DNA of 34,361 bases from a bacterium BMS3Bbin05 (GTDB lineage: Bacteria > Nitrospirota > Thermodesulfovibrionia > Thermodesulfovibrionales > BMS3Bbin05): NCBI GenBank assembly GCA_002897855.1, contig BDTO01000009.1, positions 1-34,361 of the forward strand. Direction: 5' to 3'. The notes under the pieces were generated by a model. That model made no database searches and was not told the DNA's origin. It saw nothing but the letters and a program-made list of their open reading frames with translations. This document shows positions 17,193-24,163 of the stretch, one piece after another (within the stretch, counting starts at the first letter, position 1; every line of letters begins with the position of its first letter). The position numbers and the translations under genes are program-made.

Positions 17193-18413
17193 CTATTTCC
17201 CACTGTGTATTGCATCGTAAGGTTCCATCCACGCAGATTTAATCGTGGGATAAAGCGCTGCGCCTGTTCCTGCGAGGAATGAGAGAATAAAGCTTAAGCT
17301 TATCAATATGCCGAACTCAAATGTCGAGGGCCATTGATATGGTATTTTTACAGATGATACTATGAATCCCCCTGAGAAATACAATAAAGCACTGCCGCAG
17401 ATTATGCCCGCCAGCCCCCCTGAAGCGGACAGTATTGATGCCTCGGTCATTATCAGACTGAAGACATCTCTTTTTTTGGCCCCCATTGCCCGGAGCAAGC
17501 CTATCTCCCTCTGCCTTTCATTGATAATCATCAAAAATATTACACCGATAAGCAGTAGTGACATTATCCATAAAAGAACGCTTATTGCGAGTATGATTCT
17601 CCAGACCGCAAATAACTGTGTTTTTATAGAAAATATAGACTCTTTAGAGACTATTGCCTTTACCCCGGGGATATCATGTTCTATGGAGGCGGCAACCTTT
17701 GCGGGACTGGTCCCGGGCCAAACCCGGACGAGCACTGTGGATATCCGGTCTTTCCTGAGATGCACGGTCTTGACATCTTTTCTTTTTGACCCCTCCACTA
17801 TCTCTCTCAGTCCACTATATGGAATGAAGATGGAACTGTCTATGAACTTTATACCCGTATCTTCAAGCATTCCGACAACCTTAAAATCCCGACCGTACAA
17901 TTTTACAGTTGCCCCTATAGTATAGGCGGTCAGGGCTACATTCATGCCCATTATGACCTCATTAGACAGCAACGGTCTCTTCAGTTTCTCTGAAAGCAGG
18001 GGTTTAATTGTAAAATCCCTGGCAGGCTCAAAGCCGATCATGAGTATGTTGGAGACTTCACAGCATGACGCGTACTGCGCTGTTTTCAGAAATGTCTGAC
18101 TTGCTGCCTTCTTTACGCCTTTTATCTTCATGATCTTTTCTTCAACAGACTTCTCCATGTAGAAAACAGATGGTTTGCCAGCCAGAAGAGCTGTCATAAG
18201 CTTATCTTCCGCATCAGCACGAACCACAATAATATCCGCACCGAGATGTGCTATTGCTTTTTTAAGGCTCGTTGCAACAGAGTCAATTATGGTTGTCACG
18301 GAAAAAAGTGTTGCTGAAACCACCATAACCGACAGTGCTATTGTTATGCTTCTGAAAAGTTTTTTTTTCAGGTTCTTTTTCGCTATATAAAAAATATTGA
18401 TTATTTTATCCAG
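17193..18413 (-). CDS. FtsX/MacB-type ABC permease with vicinal CC, probable CTG start
   Basis: The first ATG (18326) lies inside the first transmembrane segment. Reading upstream in frame gives 29 more codons (DKIINIFYIAKKNLKKKLFRS and on) that align with the N-terminus of the paralogue at 21294-22505. An in-frame TAA lies just before them. No ATG, GTG or TTG occurs in that interval, but CTG at 18413-18411 stands 8 nt after AAGGAG. The CTG start gives 406 aa, against 403 in the paralogue. The protein has one N-terminal TM, an extracytoplasmic domain with C117-C118 (QYASCCEVSN) then MIGFEPARDFTIKP, and three C-terminal TMs with LLRAMGAKKRDVFSLIMTEA. Probably pairs with the permease at 15960 and the ATPase at 15192. 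Confidence 0.85.
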   Translation of the reverse strand: MDKIINIFYIAKKNLKKKLFRSITIALSVMVVSATLFSVTTIIDSVATSLKKAIAHLGADIIVVRADAEDKLMTALLAGKPSVFYMEKSVEEKIMKIKGVKKAASQTFLKTAQYASCCEVSNILMIGFEPARDFTIKPLLSEKLKRPLLSNEVIMGMNVALTAYTIGATVKLYGRDFKVVGMLEDTGIKFIDSSIFIPYSGLREIVEGSKRKDVKTVHLRKDRISTVLVRVWPGTSPAKVAASIEHDIPGVKAIVSKESIFSIKTQLFAVWRIILAISVLLWIMSLLLIGVIFLMIINERQREIGLLRAMGAKKRDVFSLIMTEASILSASGGLAGIICGSALLYFSGGFIVSSVKIPYQWPSTFEFGILISLSFILSFLAGTGAALYPTIKSAWMEPYDAIHSGK

Positions 18414-18457
18414 GGTATTTTCTCCTTATGCCGGTTCTGCCGCGAATGGTCATTAAC

Positions 18458-18793
18458 TCATTCTTCTTTATGTAAATTAGTAGTTGAACGATCTGAACCG
18501 CTTTTTGCCGGTCCCCGTATATTGCCCGGTGCGATAATAGAGCCGGCGGGAAAATGTTCGATGGATGACGGATAGTCCTGAAATGGTGCAAACCAGTCCG
18601 CCTGGGAAGGATTCCTGGTGTATCGCGCCTCTGTCCAGATCGACAGATCGGTCAGCATCAGTTCATTAACTATATCTTTTTTCTTCTTAATCTCAGGCAT
18701 GCTATTTCTCAGTGAGACCATGCTATGCATAAACAAAGAAATAACAACGAGGGTCTCCAGCAAAACAAATCCTATGAACACTTTATATTTCAT
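18458..18793 (-). CDS. Small membrane-anchored protein
   Basis: This 111-aa protein has a single N-terminal transmembrane helix (FIGFVLLETLVVISLFMHSMV), a short charged helix (EIKKKKDIVNELMLTDLS), then a Trp/Pro-rich segment (IWTEARYTRNPSQADWFAPF, followed by IEHFPAGSIIAP). AGGGGG stands about 10 nt before the ATG at 18793. It precedes the CC permease by about 45 nt on the same strand and is probably the first gene of that ABC operon. I do not recognise the family. The folded-looking periplasmic segment suggests an accessory subunit. Confidence 0.7.
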   Translation of the reverse strand: MKYKVFIGFVLLETLVVISLFMHSMVSLRNSMPEIKKKKDIVNELMLTDLSIWTEARYTRNPSQADWFAPFQDYPSSIEHFPAGSIIAPGNIRGPAKSGSDRSTTNLHKEE

Positions 18794-18829
18794 ACGAAAA
18801 TACCCCCTCTGTTATTCCAGGCCCTTCGC

Positions 18830-19060
18830 TTATTATCATTCTGAACGTCCCTTTCCGTTATTCTGACCTCTTCGGCTACAGTTATTCCAAACCCTTTGCT
18901 ATTCGTCATTCTGAGCCTGTCGAAGAATCTCGCCTTTCCGCTTCTTCCCGCTCAGGGCAGGCTCCGTGAAGAATCTCGTCTTTGAGATTCTTCGTCGCCT
19001 TCTGCTCCTCAGAATGACTGAAAAAGGCGTTGCCCTCAGAATGACATTGTGACATGGCCT
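18830..19060. repeat. Degenerate palindromic repeat cluster
   Basis: This non-coding stretch has several TTATTCTGA/GTCATTCTGAG units and a perfect hairpin GAAGAATCTC (18968-18977) / GAGATTCTTC (18984-18993). It ends in CATTGTGACATGGCCT, which resembles the right end of the element at 2165-2317. It separates nosL from the downstream ABC operon and may reduce read-through. No ORF is supported here. Confidence 0.65.
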
Positions 19061-19087
19061 ATAAGAGAGCAGGGGGGTATCCGCATA

Positions 19088-19597
19088 TCACATGCCTTTC
19101 ATTTTCATGCCTTTCATCTTCATCCTCATGGGGATATCCTTCATCGTCACCTCGTCAAACCTGAGCATCTTCTTACCCTTGTGATCCTTCATGAAGGTCT
19201 CGGCATTGGCTTTTCCTTTCACAGGCACAAGCTCCTTTCCCATCGGACCCATCACATCGCTTCCTGTTATGAAGAAGACATCCTTTGCGTTGACGGGTTT
19301 TGTGGAATAGTATTCGGCTACATACATTCCGGCAATATCTGCTGCCGACCTGGTATTGTCATATTTCTTTACATTAAAAACGAATTTGAACATGTCCTTG
19401 GGGCCGTCAAAGAAGACATGGGTACCGTCTTTAAAGACCACCTGAGCGACCCAGTTGGGGTAGGTCGCCACAAACATCCCGCATACCGGGCACTTGTCCT
19501 TCTTAGTCGGTGTCGCAGGCCCCTGGGCATAAGATATACCGCTAAGGATCAAAGTCGCAGCTATTAATAGCCATATTATTTTCGCTCCGTTTCTCAT
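19088..19597 (-). CDS. NosL-family copper-binding protein, Met-rich tail
   Basis: This 169-aa periplasmic protein has a cleavable-looking signal peptide (IIWLLIAATLILSGISYA, then QG) and the NosL signature KCPVCGMFVATYP (C36, C39, M41), followed by VVFKDGTHVFFDGPKDMFKF. NosL proteins bind Cu(I) and help deliver copper to N2O reductase, though relatives occur without nosZ. The mature N-terminus has no lipobox Cys, unlike classic NosL lipoproteins. The C-terminus is MRMKMKGMKMKGM, an 11-residue Met/Lys repeat that looks like an added Cu(I) site. AAGGAGG stands just upstream of ATG 19597. No nosZ is in the window; the neighbours are a PCuAC-like protein and an FtsX-type ABC module. Confidence 0.9.
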   Translation of the reverse strand: MRNGAKIIWLLIAATLILSGISYAQGPATPTKKDKCPVCGMFVATYPNWVAQVVFKDGTHVFFDGPKDMFKFVFNVKKYDNTRSAADIAGMYVAEYYSTKPVNAKDVFFITGSDVMGPMGKELVPVKGKANAETFMKDHKGKKMLRFDEVTMKDIPMRMKMKGMKMKGM

Positions 19598-19673
19598 AAA
19601 TAAACCTCCTTGGTATAGAAGTAATTAATGCTGATACTGCAGGACTGATATGTATGGAGTTATTATAGATTGT

Positions 19674-20006
19674 TTATACGGTTGCAGGTGGTCTGAAGAT
19701 GGGAGGGATGTAAGGAGGATTGGATGTTTCGCTATCAGTAGTTTTATGGGGTAAATATATGGGGACCTGTGCGCATGATAACATCCTCACCGGGACAATA
19801 TTGTCCAGTTTAAAAGTAACGGAATTATTTTTCGCTGAGCAGACGTTGATTGCGATTATATATGTCCCGTCGCCGTTTATTAAAACTTCTTTGTCTGAAT
19901 GCACAATGCTTACGCATGACATAAAGACTGTGATGATAAATGGAACCAATATTACTGTATCAAAAGTTTTCTTTAACATATCAGCAATTTTGTTTGGAGA
20001 TGACAT
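19674..20006 (-). CDS. Small secreted or membrane protein with C-terminal PP-rich tail
   Basis: This 110-aa product has an N-terminal hydrophobic segment (ILVPFIITVFMSCVSIVHS), a short domain with two Cys (INVCSAK, RMLSCAQV), and a C-terminal tail NPPYIPPIFRPPATV. The PPxFRPP ending recalls small DUF2946-like proteins found near copper genes, but the match is weak. It starts 10 nt after the stop of the PCuAC-like gene and has no good Shine-Dalgarno, so its translation may be coupled. ATG 19979 is an alternative start. Function unknown. Confidence 0.6.
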   Translation of the reverse strand: MSSPNKIADMLKKTFDTVILVPFIITVFMSCVSIVHSDKEVLINGDGTYIIAINVCSAKNNSVTFKLDNIVPVRMLSCAQVPIYLPHKTTDSETSNPPYIPPIFRPPATV

Positions 20007-20016
20007 ACATGATGGT

Positions 20017-20445
20017 TCAAAACCATTTGATCTTTGTTTTTATCTTCATGGTCCCGCTTTTCCTGAATCGCAGCACTACTGTAATCTCGCTTTTCATTTT
20101 GTCCGGCAGTCCAAAGAACATCAGATGCGAGCTTCCGCTCTTGAGGTCCAGTATCCCCTTGGCCGGAACTTCCATTTGCTTTACCAGTACCATCCTGCCG
20201 TTGACGATATTATGCAGCTCACATGAAACTTCAGGATATTCAATTACCGAGCAACCAGTCAATATATCCTTTCCCGTACCGTCGTTTATTATCGCCATAA
20301 ATGCGGAACCGGTATCTTTTGAATAATTCGATCTGAAGAGTTTTGGCCACTTTACCTTTATATCCGGCGGCCCGCTCGTGCTGCACGACGATAAGGATAC
20401 GACAAGGGTGACAAATATCAGCAATAATCCCTTCAGTCTGTTCAT
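20017..20445 (-). CDS. PCuAC-like copper chaperone lipoprotein
   Basis: This 142-aa protein has a lipoprotein signal (LVVSLSSC, lipid Cys21). The core resembles the PCu(A)C fold: [10 protein letters not shown], then H78, M85, the strand [19 protein letters not shown] with H107 and M109, and [17 protein letters not shown]. PCuAC proteins bind Cu(I) through H-x10-M-x21-H-x-M and hand it to cytochrome oxidase or other targets. Here M85-x21-H107-x-M109 fits exactly, but H78 to M85 is x6 rather than x10. Two extra Cys (C65, C75) lie just before. The start overlaps the stop of the ATPase gene (TGATG at 20447-20443), indicating translational coupling to the ABC module. Confidence 0.8.
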   Translation of the reverse strand: MNRLKGLLLIFVTLVVSLSSCSTSGPPDIKVKWPKLFRSNYSKDTGSAFMAIINDGTGKDILTGCSVIEYPEVSCELHNIVNGRMVLVKQMEVPAKGILDLKSGSSHLMFFGLPDKMKSEITVVLRFRKSGTMKIKTKIKWF

Positions 20446-21134
20446 CAGGCCTCATTGAGTTTGCCATTCAGCATTCTGTATTGCTTGTTTGTATGTTTGG
20501 CAAGTTCCGAGCTGTGGGTGACAATCAGGAACGTAATCCCGTTGTTTTTGTTCATTTCCTTAAACAGGTTCATTATTTCTATCTCTGTCTCCTCATCAAG
20601 GTCGCCGGTTGGTTCATCGGCAAGGATTATGCTAGGGCGATTTATAAATGCCCTTGCAATGGCTGCGCGTCTCTGTTGCCCGCCGCTTAACTGGGATGGA
20701 TATGATTTTATCTTGTCCTGAATACCTACCGTTTCAATGAGTTCCATCGCATAATCACAATATTTTTTGTCTTTATCTCTGCTGAAGGCGGTGGGCAGAA
20801 GTACGTTTTCTATTACATCTAATGTAGGTATAAGGCTTGAAAACTGATAAATAAAATTGATTTTAAGGTTTCTCAGTTCGGAAAGTTTATTGTCACTGAT
20901 TGACCATATATCCGTCCCTTCTATTGATACGGTACCTGAATCAGGTTTGGTCAGCCCTCCGATAAGGCTGAGAAAAGTCGTCTTACCACTGCCGGAATGG
21001 CCAACTATGGAAAGAAACTCACCCTTTTCCACTTTTAATGATACATTATCTACAGCCTTTACAATATCTGTTCCGACCTTGTATGTCTTGGATAAATCCT
21101 TTACCTCAATCATTACACACTCCTTATTAATCAA
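20445..21134 (-). CDS. LolD/MacB-type ABC transporter ATPase
   Basis: This 229-aa ATPase has Walker [12 protein letters not shown], signature [15 protein letters not shown], Walker [13 protein letters not shown] and H-loop LIVTHS. It should power the FtsX-type permease at 21294-22505. A GAG Shine-Dalgarno (AAGGAG) lies close to the start. The 159-bp gap from the permease gene contains MITE copy B, which may have split an originally tighter operon. It is translationally coupled to the PCuAC-like gene downstream, which suggests that lipoprotein works with this transporter. Confidence 0.94.
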   Translation of the reverse strand: MINKECVMIEVKDLSKTYKVGTDIVKAVDNVSLKVEKGEFLSIVGHSGSGKTTFLSLIGGLTKPDSGTVSIEGTDIWSISDNKLSELRNLKINFIYQFSSLIPTLDVIENVLLPTAFSRDKDKKYCDYAMELIETVGIQDKIKSYPSQLSGGQQRRAAIARAFINRPSIILADEPTGDLDEETEIEIMNLFKEMNKNNGITFLIVTHSSELAKHTNKQYRMLNGKLNEA

Positions 21135-21149
21135 TAATCGTTAATTAGA

Positions 21150-21283
21150 GCCTGTGTATAAAGTAAGTCTCTCTATCTGTCATTCCGGCAGTCCTTAAGC
21201 CGGAATCTATTCTTTTCTATAAGTTCCGGATGCCCCGAAAGCGTTCGGGGCATGGCAGATAGAGAGACTGACTTTATAATGCA
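21150..21283. mobile_element. MITE-like element, copy B, between permease and ATPase genes
   Basis: The left end GCCTGTGTATAAAGTAAGTCTCT (from 21150) matches copy C at 32911 with one change. Interior hairpins (CATTCCGGC..GCCGGAAT and GCCCCGAAAGCGTTCGGGGC) are kept. The right end carries a second left-type arm (GCAGATAGAGAGACTGACTTTATAA), so this copy is more symmetrical than A and C. It lies inside a likely operon and its hairpins could lower expression of the ATPase relative to the permease. Confidence 0.8.
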
Positions 21284-21293
21284 TCATTCTTGA

Positions 21294-22505
21294 CTACTCT
21301 CCTCCCCTTATCGCTTCGTACGGTTCCATTCTCATTGACCTGATGGCAGGATAAAGCGCGGCACCCGTCCCGGTTGCCAATGACAGGAAAAGACAGATAG
21401 CGATCAGGATTATAAATTCCAGGGGTGACGGCCACAGGTACGGTATATTTAAAGATGAGCGGATAAGGCCTCTGAATACATATATGAACACGCCCCCTAT
21501 TATTATCCCCAATATCCCACCGCTTAAGGAAAGGATGGAGGCCTCGGTCATGATAAGCCTGAAGATGTTACCCTTACTGGCGCCCATGGACCTGAGAAGT
21601 CCAATTTCCCTCTGCCTCTCATTTACTATCATTGAGAATACAACCCCTATAAGAAGCAGCGCCATTACCCAGAGGATAATACTTATGGAAAAGACGCTCC
21701 TCAGTAGTACAAACAACTGCTTTCTAACGGAAGATATTACATGCTCCGTTACCAGGGCTTTTACACCGTCGATCTCGTGTTCTATAAATATTGCTACTCT
21801 TTCCGCGCTGATTTCCGGGGCTACCTGCACGAGAACCGTAGATATCTTGTCTATCGGGAGATTCGCTGCCTTAACCCCCTTTTTTGTCTTTGATTCTTCA
21901 GATATCTTTTCCATGGCGCTGTAAGGCATGAATACGGAATTGTCGATAAACTTCATGCCTGTCTCATCGAGCATTCCTACGACTTTCATATCCTTACCAT
22001 ATATCCTTATGGAGGAACCTACGTCAAAAGCCGTCAGTTCACGTCCCATTATTATTTCATTGTCTCTGAGTGGCCTGGACAGTTTCTTGATCAACCATGG
22101 CTTGATACTGAAATCGGTAGACGGGTTGAAGCCGATAAGCTGCATATCATTAACGGCACAGCATTTGTACTTTGCAGTCTTGAGGAATACCTGGCTGGAC
22201 GCAGCTTTCACCCCTTCAATCTTTCTTACGCGATCCACGATATTCCTGTCCATGTAAAAAGTTGACGGCTCTCCTGCGAGGAGCGTTGCTTTGGCCTGTG
22301 CCTGTGCCTTTGCAGGAACGACCATAATATCGGCCCCAAGCCGTGCGGTGCCCTTTTCCAGACTCGTTTCAACTGAATCCATTACAGTGGTGACCGAAAA
22401 GAGTGTGGCTGCTACAACCGTTACTGAAATGATTATTGCTATGCTTCTGAAAAATTTCCTCTTGATATTTTTTAGAGCTATATGAGAGACCTTCATCCTT
22501 TTCAA
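21294..22505 (-). CDS. FtsX/MacB-type ABC permease with vicinal CC motif
   Basis: This 403-aa permease has one N-terminal TM (SIAIIISVTVVAATLFSV), an extracytoplasmic MacB-like domain (about 45-270), and three C-terminal TMs with LLRSMGASKGNIFRLIMTEA. The vicinal C115-C116 (AKYKCCAVND) precedes LIGFNPSTDFSIKPW. It is strongly similar to the permease at 17193-18413 across its length. The first codon is TTG 22505 with GGGGG about 9 nt upstream; ATG 22496 is an alternative. Partner ATPase: 20445-21134. FtsX-type permeases with this CC motif also occur, as I recall, near P19/Tp34 iron-uptake proteins in Campylobacter; whether the substrate here is related is open. Confidence 0.88.
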   Translation of the reverse strand: MKRMKVSHIALKNIKRKFFRSIAIIISVTVVAATLFSVTTVMDSVETSLEKGTARLGADIMVVPAKAQAQAKATLLAGEPSTFYMDRNIVDRVRKIEGVKAASSQVFLKTAKYKCCAVNDMQLIGFNPSTDFSIKPWLIKKLSRPLRDNEIIMGRELTAFDVGSSIRIYGKDMKVVGMLDETGMKFIDNSVFMPYSAMEKISEESKTKKGVKAANLPIDKISTVLVQVAPEISAERVAIFIEHEIDGVKALVTEHVISSVRKQLFVLLRSVFSISIILWVMALLLIGVVFSMIVNERQREIGLLRSMGASKGNIFRLIMTEASILSLSGGILGIIIGGVFIYVFRGLIRSSLNIPYLWPSPLEFIILIAICLFLSLATGTGAALYPAIRSMRMEPYEAIRGGE

Positions 22506-22556
22506 GAAGCCGTACCCCCTTTTTTAAAATTAAATAAAATGTGGGAGAATTCAGAA

Positions 22557-22838
22557 TTATTTTATAGGCAGGGCAGGGGGTTTTTCAAGGATAAAAACGG
22601 GCGGTATGGTTATTTTAACCCTGTCTGTGAAATGATGGAGTAATAAAGGTTGAATCAGTATGATTATCCAAAACAATGCTGATACTATTCCTGTGAAATA
22701 AAAGACCAGAGAAAAAGATCTGCCATGAGTGCATATATCCAGAATCAACCCTTTACCATCATGACTTGCCGCAAACGGCAAAAAAAGGGATGCGAAAAGT
22801 GAAAAAGCAATAATTATTATAATTAATTTCCTGATCAT
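22557..22838 (-). CDS. Small two-TM protein with PP-rich tail
   Basis: This 93-aa protein has two hydrophobic segments (LIIIIIAFSLFASLFLPFAAS; LVFYFTGIVSALFWIIILIQPLLL) and a C-terminal FILEKPPALPIK. His residues lie in the loop (SHDGKGL, CTHGRS) and after TM2 (LLHHF). The frame is open further upstream to 22907, but that extension covers the terminator hairpin of the previous gene, so ATG 22838 is the likely start. Shine-Dalgarno is poor. It precedes the CC permease on the same strand. A DUF2946-like relationship is possible but not shown. Confidence 0.55.
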   Translation of the reverse strand: MIRKLIIIIIAFSLFASLFLPFAASHDGKGLILDICTHGRSFSLVFYFTGIVSALFWIIILIQPLLLHHFTDRVKITIPPVFILEKPPALPIK

Positions 22839-22849
22839 CCGATTGCAGT

Positions 22850-22887
22850 GACCAAATAAAGGAAAAGGGGAGCATTTATGCTCCCCC
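22850..22887 (-). terminator. Rho-independent terminator after the secreted beta-propeller gene
   Basis: On the minus strand the palindrome GGGGAGCAT-AA-ATGCTCCCC (22867-22886) is followed by TTTTCCTTTATTT. It begins 26 nt after the stop codon at 22913. It marks the end of the beta-propeller transcript and argues that the genes below 22838 have their own promoter. Confidence 0.88.
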
Positions 22888-22912
22888 AATAAATAATTGT
22901 TAGTCAATATTA

Positions 22913-23902
22913 TTACTCACAAGCCTTGCCGAAGCTCGTCTTTTTCCAGTTTACCTGAATGCCGCAGAGGAAAGGTCTTCCGTTGTCAACATTATCAGGC
23001 ACTACAACTCCCAATGCGCCGTGGCACTTTTTACATGCGGAATAGACTTTTACAACCCTTTTTGTCTTTGTGTCTATAACAACTATCCCGCTGTCATCCT
23101 GCTCGGGCACCTGCCTTGTAGCAGCAAGTGCATACCTGCCGTCCGGTGTAAAGTCAATGTCATGGACATTTCCACCTGTAAGGACAAAATCCTTCTTCTT
23201 GCCTGTCTTTACGTCGATTATTATCACACCGCCCGGCTGTCCGCCGGCCTCTGCATAGCCTACTCCGTAAGGTTTGCCGCCCTTGAGTTCATTACCTTCC
23301 GACTCCCATATCTCGGTGCCGGCAGGGTTCAGTCTTCCACGATGAATAAAATTGCCGATTCTTCCGGTCTTGCCTATAACCTTTTTTGTTTTTACATCTA
23401 CAATATTGATAAAACTACCCGGCATATCGGCGATATAGGCGGTCTTTCCGTCCTTTGTGAAGGTGATGCCGCAGATGGATTTGCTTACAGGGAAGCTGTC
23501 AACGAGTTTGTGCTTTTTGGGATCGTAGACATAGACATGGCCGTCTTTCATATCGGATACCCAAATTGTTCCATCGGGAGCAATGTTTGAACCGCAGTGC
23601 TGTTTCCCGAGTCTCGTCCAATTCGTTTGTTTGCCGGTCTTGAGGTTTATCTCTTTGGCATATCCGTCAAGACTGAATACATACAACATGTTTCTGTTTT
23701 TTGAAAGGGTGAGTGCGTCTGATGGTTTTCCGTGAACTATCCTTTTGACATCTCCGGTGGCAAGATTGAGCACGGCAACGTGTCCGCCATGTCCCTGTAT
23801 GTATGCTATTCCCGAAAGATTTGGTGCACCTGCAAAAGCTGCTACTGAACCAAAAGATAGAAGTGATACAGCCATTAAAGCAATAATAAGTTTCTTTGTC
23901 AT
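22913..23902 (-). CDS. Secreted YncE-like beta-propeller with C-terminal CxxCH motif
   Basis: This 329-aa protein has a signal peptide (LIIALMAVSLLSFGSVAAFAG) and propeller repeats of the YncE/d1 type (HVAVLNLATGDVKRI, TIWVSDMKDGHVYVYD, GITFTKDGKTAYIADM, DIDFTPDGRYALAA). Near the C-terminus C290-K-K-C-H294 forms a CxxCH motif, followed by a Cys in RPFLCGIQV. It is a soluble paralogue of the lipoprotein at 10930-11988. GGGGAG stands 7 nt before ATG 23902. It is flanked by its own promoter and terminator, so it is probably a monocistronic, well-expressed periplasmic protein. A covalent heme c at CxxCH is plausible but unproven; zinc or copper binding is an alternative. Confidence 0.87.
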   Translation of the reverse strand: MTKKLIIALMAVSLLSFGSVAAFAGAPNLSGIAYIQGHGGHVAVLNLATGDVKRIVHGKPSDALTLSKNRNMLYVFSLDGYAKEINLKTGKQTNWTRLGKQHCGSNIAPDGTIWVSDMKDGHVYVYDPKKHKLVDSFPVSKSICGITFTKDGKTAYIADMPGSFINIVDVKTKKVIGKTGRIGNFIHRGRLNPAGTEIWESEGNELKGGKPYGVGYAEAGGQPGGVIIIDVKTGKKKDFVLTGGNVHDIDFTPDGRYALAATRQVPEQDDSGIVVIDTKTKRVVKVYSACKKCHGALGVVVPDNVDNGRPFLCGIQVNWKKTSFGKACE

Positions 23903-24038
23903 TTGCTTTCTCCCCGTCTTTCTTTTTTTTTATGACTCGAACTCAAACTGCAATTAATGAAACGAAAGCGATTTTTTTTCACCTCCTTTCTTTTATTTTT
24001 TGTTAATCATTACCTCCCCTAAAGCTTTTTATAAAAAA

Positions 24039-24067
24039 ATCTTATAGTACATGGTTAAAATTGTCAA
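24039..24067 (-). promoter_or_regulatory. Candidate sigma-70 promoter for the secreted beta-propeller
   Basis: On the minus strand a perfect TTGACA (24062-24067) is followed by TAAGAT (24039-24044, 17-nt spacer) or TATAAG (24041-24046, 15-nt spacer). The leader from here to ATG 23902 is about 130 nt and contains two Shine-Dalgarno-like sites (GGGGAGG near 24014-24020, AAAGGAGGTGA at about 23980-23990) before the gene's own site. Confidence 0.5.
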
Positions 24068-24163
24068 CTTCAAATTCAAACTTTAGATTTCCTATGCCAA
24101 TAAAAAAATCCGTCCCTGCATTAATTTGGTCTATCCATCCCATTTCCTTGTTAAAATCTTATT

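Noticed and set aside
17362-17925. 187-aa plus-strand reading frame over the CC permease
   Set aside because: Antisense shadow; the same kind of shadow appears over the paralogous permeases, as expected from shared sequence.
18968-18993. Rho-independent terminator at the GAAGAATCTC hairpin
   Set aside because: The stem is perfect but AT-rich and no T-tract follows on either strand; it fits the dispersed repeat family better.
23021-23590. 189-aa plus-strand reading frame over the beta-propeller gene
   Set aside because: The opposite strand encodes clear propeller repeats, a signal peptide and a strong Shine-Dalgarno; this frame has none.
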